Shown: positions 57,558 to 64,000 of the stretch, piece by piece
Position numbering within the stretch: position 1 is the first letter of the stretch
How the letters are laid out: each line of letters opens with the position of its first letter
NCBI GenBank assembly: GCA_041398905.1
Contig: JAWKTV010000010.1
Span: forward strand, 62,001 to 126,000
DNA length: 64,000 nt
DNA from: JAWKTV01 sp041398905
GTDB lineage: Bacteria > Planctomycetota > Planctomycetia > Planctomycetales > Planctomycetaceae
Direction of reading: 5' to 3'
Made by a program: the position numbers and the translations under genes
The notes under the pieces: model-generated
Told to the model about the DNA's origin: nothing
What the model saw: the letters and a program-made list of their open reading frames with translations, nothing else
Databases searched by the model: none

Positions 57558-58097
57558 ATGAGCGGTGACACGACCCCACCAACTCCGTCGCTGCGTTACC
57601 TGGAACAGGTGACGCAGTCGCAGCGGACGCTGTATGGCGTTCTGTGGTCGCTGCTGCGCGATGCTCATGATGTGGACGACGTGCTGCAGGAAACCAACGC
57701 CGTGCTCTGGCAGAAAGCCCACGAGTTCGACGAGTCACGCGAGTTCCTGCCATGGGCGCTTAAGATCGCCCAGTTGCAGGTACTCGCGCTTCGCAAACGG
57801 AAGCAGCGCAGCCGATTGACGTTTGATGACCAGCTTGTTGCCGCGCTCGTTGATCAGTCAATTCAGGACGCCGAACAAGTCGAGCCGCGACGGCGAGTGT
57901 TGGCGGAATGCCTGAAGAAACTGGCAAACGAGCATCGGCGATTGATTACGCGGCGGTACGAGCCGGGCGGCTCTGTCAACGAGCTGGCGGCCGAACAGGG
58001 CAAAGCCCCGAAGGCAGTCTCCGAAATGCTCAGGCGAATCCGGTCATCACTGCTGGACTGCATTGAGCGAACGCTGGCGCGGGAGGCTCACCCATGA
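57558..58097 (+). CDS. ECF-type sigma-70 factor (planctomycete/verrucomicrobial group)
   Basis: ATG 57558 gives 179 residues; TTG directly upstream is an alternative. Region 2 is TLYGVLWSLLRDAHDVDDVL then QETNAVLWQKAHEFDESREF, LPWALKIAQLQVLALRKRKQ. Region 4 is RRVLAECLKKLANEHRRLIT, RRYEPGGSVNELAAEQGKAP, then KAVSEMLRRIRSSLLDCIE. It overlaps the FecR-like gene by 4 bp (ATGA). In planctomycetes such sigma factors head operons with a FecR-like membrane protein and DUF1592/DUF1552 or sulfatase genes, and the layout here matches. Frame intact. Confidence 0.88.
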   Translation: MSGDTTPPTPSLRYLEQVTQSQRTLYGVLWSLLRDAHDVDDVLQETNAVLWQKAHEFDESREFLPWALKIAQLQVLALRKRKQRSRLTFDDQLVAALVDQSIQDAEQVEPRRRVLAECLKKLANEHRRLITRRYEPGGSVNELAAEQGKAPKAVSEMLRRIRSSLLDCIERTLAREAHP

Positions 58098-59467
58098 ATG
58101 AACCAACTGCGCACACGGAACTGGACCGCCTGCTGAACGCATCGGTCGACGGCGAACTGAGCGATTCTGACGAATCCACGCTGCAGGCGTTGTTGCGGGA
58201 CGATGCTGCCGCGAGGCGTCGTTACCTGCAGTTCATGCAACTGCACGCGGAACTGCACTGGGACCACGGGGCGGCAGCGTCGCTGCTGGTGACTCCAGAA
58301 CATGAGCCGTCCGAGTTCCGTCGCGAGGACCGGAACGCGAGATTCCGAATCGGCGGCTGGATGTTGCTGGCGGTGGCGATGGGGACTCTGGCAGCGGGGT
58401 GGTTAATGGCGGTCGCTTATTTCCATGTCGAAGGTCAGACTAGTCCTGCCTCGACGCCGATTGCCAGGTTGGAATTGACGCATGGGACGGTCTCGTTTCA
58501 GTCGACTCATGGCGAGTCGCTCGATCTGAGTGGCCGCGGACAGACATTGCCCGCCGGTTCCCTGCTGCTGGAAGGCGAATCGGCGGCGCAATGGCGCTTC
58601 CTTGACGGAACACTCATCACAGTGTCCGGTGACGCGGAAGTGACCTTCAGTGACGACGGCCAGAAGTTGCTCAGGGTACGCCACGGGATACTGACTGCAG
58701 AAGTCGAGCCTCAACCCTCCGGTGTGCCGCTGGTCGTCGAAACTCCGACGGCTCGAGTGGAGGTCCTCGGCACGGTGTTCACCCTGGCGACGGAATCAGA
58801 CCAGACACGGATCAATGTCGTCGAAGGTCGGGTGCGATTGAAGCGACTGGTCGATGGAGAAACCGTCGAGGTTCCCAGTGAGCATAGTTGCGTTGCTTCT
58901 CTAGATGCCCGTGGAGAATTGCAACCGAAGGTTCCCGACAGGCCGGCAATCGGATGGCAGCACCGCTTTGCCGAGCCGCCCCCGAACGCTGGAAGGGCAA
59001 ATGGCTGCCTGCGGAGGGGGACCTCCTCGCGCGGGTAAGAGCCGTCGCGTCTCGTAGGCCGCAAACACGAAGCCGACTACACGCCAATCGTGCATTACGG
59101 AGTTTCTGCAAGAAAAGTTGACGAGATGAGCCTTCGGCTCTCTGCCGGCGGACGGTGCATTGCGAATCCGATGTCGTACGGAGGGTCCGGCACGGCTGCA
59201 CATCATGCTGGGCTTGAATCGCGATGATGGCGGCTTCGGTGGCAACTTCGAAGCCAAGCTTCCTCGCGATGCCAGCGTACCGGACGTAGACGGTTGGAGA
59301 GAAATCGTCGTTCCACTGGCCGATTTCCATCCGCTCGTCCGGCGGTGGCGGGAAATGCCAGTTGACGGCGGCCTTATCTCATCCTGGTGACGACGTTTGA
59401 TGATGATGCGGGGCTGGAAGTCTCTGAACTCGCGATCGAAACCGTGCAGGCTTTCGGAGTGCGGTGA
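58094..59467 (+). CDS. FecR-domain membrane protein, possible anti-sigma regulator (about four frameshifts)
   Basis: ATG 58094 follows GGGAGG. An N-terminal anti-sigma-like helix region (LNASVDGELSDSDESTLQALL) precedes one transmembrane helix (GWMLLAVAMGTLAAGWLMAVA, about 92-112). A FecR domain follows (LELTHGTVSFQSTHGESLDL, TPTARVEVLGTVFTLATESD). The first frame ends at 59038, but the protein continues in other frames: PERWKGKWLPAEGDLLARVR, LVGRKHEADYTPIVHYGVSA, ALRIRCRTEGPARLHIMLGL and LILVTTFDDDAGLEVSELAI, with breaks near 58985, 59045, 59145 and 59378 and a final TGA at 59465. The added part looks like a lectin-type beta-sandwich. The gene is either decaying or poorly sequenced. Confidence 0.75.
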
Positions 59468-59582
59468 CCTCGTCACGGCTTGGGATGTCGTCGAGAACGA
59501 CAGACGCAGCTGAGGAATTGATGATGGCAAGACATTTCAGTCTCACGGGAATCCATAACTCCGACAAGTCGGAGCACTCCTC

Positions 59583-62394
59583 ATGAGAACACACGCGATT
59601 TTCTTCACGATCCTCTTCGTGAATTCGGCTGCTGCTGTGGCTCAACCTCCCGCGTTCGCGCCAGTCAGGAGCATCCTCAGCGAGCAATGTCTGGACTGCC
59701 ATAATGCCGAGACCAGTGAAGGCGGGCTCAACTCTGGAGCGATTCGATTCTTTTGAGAGCACGCCGAGGAACGGGCGATCTGGAAGCGTGTCTTCGATGC
59801 CGTCGAAGCGGGGCAGATGCCGCTCAAGGACTCTGGTATGAACTGTCACCTGCGAATCGCGACTCGCTCCTCAGCTTTGTGACCGAACTACAAGTACAGC
59901 CTGATCCGGTGCTGCAGGCCATCGATCCGGGAAGCCGGTGCTACGGCGGCTGACACGGCTCGAATACAACAATACGGTCCGTGATCTGTTCGGCCTCAAG
60001 TACGACATCTTCATGTTTCCCGAACGGTTGCCCGTCGCGAACAAGCAATACTTTCTGGAATCGAGCGACACGAATCTGGGAGACTGGCTGCAGACGTCAA
60101 TGCGGGAATACGGTCAGAGATACGACGTGTTGCTGCCACTTCAGGGACTGCCGGGAGACAATCGGGCGGAGTACGGCTTTGCCAACCGGGGCGATTCACT
60201 GAACTTCTCGCCGCTGTTGTTCGAGAAGTATCTGGAACTGGCTCACGCGATTGCGCACAGCGAGCGACTCGAACGGGATAGTCCTGTGATGGCGAACCTG
60301 TTGGGGAAGACATGGGCTCCCCCGGCGAGTCTGGCAACGCGCAATGCTGACGATGCGACCAGCACGGTTTCGGTCGCTCTCAAATTCGCTCCGAATGACA
60401 ACATTGCCCGCCAGGCAGAGGGAAACGACACCTGGAAAGGAGCCTTCGTTACCGAGCTAACGGAAGCCTTCGAGCATGGCAGTGGCGGGACGTTTGATGT
60501 CCCAGCGTCTCAGAACAATCAAACGATCGCTGGCAAGGGAGGGCTGATCCGTGTCGCCGTCGGCGGGGCGACGCTGACGATCAACCCCAACGTCGATCTC
60601 TGGCTCGCTGCGTTTGCGACCGCTCAGGAAACGTCGGGCGATCATCTGCTGACCAACAAGATCAAGGGGGAGAAGACATTCGAGTTGACGTTCAAGGTTG
60701 AAGATGGTGGCGACGATGCGGGAGTCGAACATCTGGGCGTGTGCGTGCTCGCCCGCAAGGACCAGCGAGGCCTGGTGACACTGACAGCGGTGCTCTCGGA
60801 CGGCAACGAGACATCGCGACAGGCGGAGATCGATCCGGACCAGGGGAATGTCTTCTTCTCGTTCGTGGCGTCCCCCGGCGCGGTGATCCGTAAGCTTCGG
60901 GTGGATGGCTCCCAGTTTAGCGGCGACTATGTGCTGCTGGATGACATCGGGTTCATTCTGAGCGGAGTGGAGGGGAATCGTGAGCTGCCTCCGGTCCCCG
61001 AGGACAAGAGGGAAAACATCGTCTCACCGGAGCCAGTGGCGAGCAGCATCGATCCATCGCTTCCTCTTTCTGGCCGGCTGGCACAGTTTCTGAGGCTCGC
61101 CTATCGGCGAGAGGTCTCGGAGCCTGAAGTGGCGACAACGGTCGCGCTGGTTCGGCAGTCAGTCGACGCCGGCGCGTCAGAACCCGATGCGGTCCGCGTG
61201 GCAGTACAGAGCGTGCTGTCTTCGCCGGAGTTCCTGTTCTTGAGCGAGCCGTTCGATCCCAAGGGAGGCTCGGTTCGTCCACTGGATGACTTTGAACTCG
61301 CCAGTCGACTGAGTTACTTCCTGTGGTCTTCGATGCCCGATAATGAGTTGCTTGCGATCGCAGCGCGGGGTGAACTGGCAAACCCTGAAACATTAGGGCA
61401 GCAGATCGGACGCATGCTGCGTGATCGCCGTCGATCGCGGGAGCTTTCGGAGTCGTTCGCCGTGCAGTGGCTGAAGCTCGATCAGCTCTACTCCTCCAAG
61501 CCGGATCGCCAGCTCTTCAAAGAGTTCTACTCCGGGCCGCAGGGAAAATCGACGCTGCATGGTGCGATGCTGACCGAGCCGCTGCTGCTGTTTGAGACTG
61601 TGCTTGTCGAAGACCGTTCGGTCCTTGATCTCTGTGATCCCGAATTCACCTGGCTCAACGTACAATTAGCGGAACTCTATGGACTGCGGGAGTCGCTTCA
61701 ACAGACACGAACGGCGGCTGGCGAATCGGAGAATTCTGCACACGACAAGGACGCTGGTCGGGACTGGTATCGCGTTCCACTCCCGGATCGCAATCGTGGT
61801 GGCGTGATGACGATGGCAGGTCCGCTGATGCTCACGTCGCTGCCGCTCCGGACCAGTCCCGTTAAGCGGGGGGCATGGTTGCTGGAGACCGTCTTCAACC
61901 GTCCGCCAGCGGAACCGAAGGTGGCGTTTGTGCTGGAAGAGAACAAGCCTGATGGCGGCAATGACTTGGAACAAATGTCGGTGCGTCAGCGATTCGAGAA
62001 ACACCGCAGCGACGCGAACTGCTATTCGTGTCATAGTCGGATCGACCCGCCTGGGTTCTCCCTCGAATCGTTTGATGCCATCGGCAAGCTGCGCACGCAT
62101 GACGGAACGCAACCCGTCGATGCCTCGGGGGTGTGGAACGACACGACATTCAGTGGGTCCGCTGAGTTCAAAGCGGCTCTCCGGAAACGGGAGCAGGAGT
62201 TCGTTCGCGGCTTTGTCGAACACCTGATGAGCTACGCGCTGGGCCGACCCATCGAACACTTCGATATGCCGGCCGTGACAAAGATTGTCGACGATGCATC
62301 GACCGATGGCTACCGATTGAGCCACATCATTGAGGGAATTGTGCTGTCGTATCCGTTCCGGCATACGCGGAATGTGAAGGGTGAAGGACCATGA
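59583..62394 (+). CDS. DUF1592-type planctomycete cytochrome protein, copy C (several frame breaks at the 5' end)
   Basis: ATG 59583 opens a signal peptide (THAIFFTILFVNSAAAVAQP) followed by the heme motif CLDCH. Between about 59730 and 59940 the sense moves through other frames (LERFDSFES, EERAIWKRVFDAVEAGQMP, LSPANRDSLLSFVTELQV), needing about four base corrections. From VLRRLTRLEYNNTVRDLFGL (59938) it is open to 62394: a beta-rich insert (FDVPASQNNQTIAGKGG), then DFELASRLSYFLWSSMPDNE, ESFAVQWLKLDQLYSSKPDR, CYSCHSRIDPPGFSLESFDA and a C-terminal DUF1585. Corrected length is about 935 residues. It overlaps the DUF1552 gene by 4 bp. Function unknown. Confidence 0.82.
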
Positions 62395-63658
62395 ACATCG
62401 TGAGGTATGACCGACGCACGTTCCTGCGGAGTGCAGCCGGAGTGCTCGCGCTCCCGTGGCTGGAGTCGCTGTGTCGTGCTGATGGGAATTCTGGTTCGTC
62501 CCCGAGGCGATTCGCGTTTATCTACACTCCGAATGGGTACAACCAGCAAACGTTTCTCCCCCAGATGACCGGCCGGGACTGGGATCTGCCCCCGGCGCTC
62601 GAACCGCTGACCAATCTCCGTGACCGAGTCTCGCTGGTGACCGGTCTCGACCGCGAGTTCGTGCCCGGCACCGGCGTACATGCCCAATGCGGTTCGTGCT
62701 GGCTGACCAGTTCTGCACCGCAGGAGACACTCGACGGTGGGTTTCCAACGAACATCACCCTGGACCAGCACATCGCTCGGAAGATCGGTGCAGAGACCCC
62801 ACTGCCGTCGCTGGAACTGAGCTGCAACGACTTCACAAACAGCAAAGAAACAAAGTACTTCGAGTCCATCTCGTGGTACGGGCCCGGGCATGCTGCCAAG
62901 ACGGAGAAGAACCCGCGTGAAGTGTTTCAGCGGCTGTTCGGCAGGCCCGATGGCGATGTCCTCAACCGCAGTGTGCTCGACAAGGTGCATGCCGATGCGA
63001 AGCGGCTGGCCGCCACACTGGCGACCGACGACCGTGAGAAACTGAACGAATACCTCGACAGCGTCCGGCAGACGGAGCGTCGGATTCAACTGGCGGAACA
63101 GGCCGCAGCGCGCATCGGTCAACCGCCCTTCCCTGAACCGAGCGGTATCCCGGAGCCCCGAGGCGAGTACCTGCGGCTGATGGGAGAGCTCATCGTCCAC
63201 GCCTTCCGGCTCGATCTGACTCGCGTCGCGACTTTGGTTGTTGACCCGGAACGCTGGGACAGCCCCAGGATGTTTCATGGCGTGTTCGATTCGCCACAGA
63301 ACCACCACGTTCTTACACATACCAAAGGGGATGAAGCGAAGGCCAAGATTACCGAAATCGACCGCTTTTCAGGCGCTGTACGCCTGTGATTTGAGCAACT
63401 GCAGAGCATTCCCGAAGGGGATGGGACTCTGCGCTCGACTCCTGCTGCATCGCCATGGGGAGCGGAATCAGCGATGGCGACAAGCACAACTACGCCGACC
63501 TGCAGGTGCTGCTGGCCGGCGGCTACCCGCATGTCGGACACCTTCACTACCCCGGCCGTCGCCCGCTCGCCGACCTGTGGCTGACACTGCCGAAACCGTC
63601 GGCGTCAGCATCGAACGCTTTTGCCGACAGCACTGGAACATTGAAGGAACTGACCTGA
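62391..63658 (+). CDS. DUF1552 protein, copy C (frame breaks in the last 100 codons)
   Basis: ATG 62391 overlaps the DUF1592 stop (ATGA). The N-terminus is Tat-type (YDRRTFLRSAAGVLALPWLE). Blocks follow: FAFIYTPNGYNQQTFLPQ, VTGLDREFVPGTGVHAQCGS, REKLNEYLDSVRQTERRIQL, AFRLDLTRVATLVVDPERWD and FHGVFDSPQNHHVLTHTKGD. The first frame stops at 63389 (FSGAVRL), but FQALYACD, then MGSGISDGDKHNYADLQVLL, GHLHYPGRRPLADLWLTL, ETVGVSIERF and ADSTGTLKELT follow in shifting frames to TGA 63656-63658. About four corrections are needed. The family's role is unknown. Confidence 0.8.
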
Positions 63659-64000
63659 TGAATTCCCGTCGCTACACAAACTCGCCGCAGAATGGCCGCT
63701 TCCTCGACGAACCTGTTTCCGGCGGACCGCACTGCAATCGCTCGCCTCGCTGGAACGACCGTGATGACGGTATCAGGTTTGGCGACAATTCGCAGGAACC
63801 AACGCAACCCTTCATTGGCGTACAGATCCACCCGTTCAGCTTCTACGACGAAGGCCCGGAGCGAGTTCTAGATCTGCTGCAGGAGACTGCCGGAGTCAAT
63901 GCCCTGTTGATCTATTCGCACCTGTACGCGGCGGACCAGAGCGTTCCCAAAGAAGTCCTGGCACATGATCACCCCGGCTTCACTCCTGTTGAACCGAAGC
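63658..64000 (+). CDS. Unknown protein, partial (runs off the right edge)
   Basis: ATG 63658 overlaps the DUF1552 stop (TGATG) and the frame is open to the window end, 114 codons. The first 45 residues (MNSRRYTNSPQNGRFLDEPV) look out of frame: the alternative frame in the same stretch reads a more typical export region (MAASSTNLFPADRTAIARLA), so a frameshift is again likely. From about residue 50 the sequence is convincing: PFIGVQIHPFSFYDEGPERV, LDLLQETAGVNALLIYSHLY. This looks like the first strands of a TIM barrel, as in sugar-active enzymes, but no family can be named. Confidence 0.55.
   Translation, partial: MNSRRYTNSPQNGRFLDEPVSGGPHCNRSPRWNDRDDGIRFGDNSQEPTQPFIGVQIHPFSFYDEGPERVLDLLQETAGVNALLIYSHLYAADQSVPKEVLAHDHPGFTPVEPK

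Overview
The window is a GC-rich stretch of a planctomycete chromosome (Planctomycetales/Pirellulales type; the species cannot be named from sequence alone). The assignment rests on gene families nearly confined to that phylum: three DUF1592-type 'planctomycete cytochrome' genes, each with a DUF1552 partner, a DUF1549/DUF1553 protein, a DUF1501 remnant, a zinc-ribbon/FHA protein beside a Ser/Thr kinase, a sigma factor/FecR pair, and several Tat-exported sugar enzymes.

Layout. 1-3.4 kb: a Ser/Thr kinase running off the left edge (minus) and, divergently, a zinc-ribbon/double-FHA protein. 3.7-6.2 kb: an MBOAT O-acyltransferase with an SGNH-like partner. 6.3-12.9 kb: a TPR/beta-barrel protein and two further TPR proteins. 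13-15.3 kb: an RND/MMPL exporter. 15.5-16.6 kb: a modular Cys/Gly/Tyr/Arg-rich exported protein. 16.9-25.5 kb: mostly housekeeping and metabolic genes (ThiC, AGE-type epimerase, DUF4832 protein, TlpA-like thioredoxin, M3 oligopeptidase). 25.7-29 kb: an exported protein with a 168-bp-period tandem repeat and a GH57 glucanotransferase-like enzyme. 29.3-34.8 kb: a minus-strand DUF1501(remnant)-DUF1592-DUF1552-unknown operon. 35.2-39.5 kb: two LuxR-type regulators and a DUF1549/DUF1553 protein. 39.9-42.4 kb: a transglutaminase-like/FGE-like fusion. 42.5-43.3 kb: a scar of mobile DNA (TacT-like GNAT and integrase fragments).

43.4-55.9 kb is the most coherent unit: two divergent operons separated by a 191-bp regulatory region. 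Leftward run DUF1592, DUF1552, a BNR/sialidase-like protein, a Tat-exported TIM-barrel isomerase and a Tat-exported Gfo/Idh/MocA oxidoreductase. Rightward run a GntR/UTRA regulator, a cytosolic Gfo/Idh/MocA oxidoreductase, a ROK sugar kinase, a DeoC aldolase and another exported TIM-barrel isomerase. I infer a two-compartment route for an unidentified sugar under one GntR regulator. 56-57.5 kb holds a chimera of an agarase-like hydrolase N-part and a sulfatase C-part with an in-frame TAG. 57.6-64 kb is a sigma factor-FecR-DUF1592-DUF1552 operon, followed by a partial unknown gene at the right edge.

A recurring feature is single-base frame breaks in otherwise well conserved genes: at least twenty by eye, several in C/G homopolymers or GC repeats, several compensated within 30-100 bp. 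Many therefore look like consensus-sequence errors rather than gene death. Where this happens the feature spans the inferred whole gene and says where the frame changes.
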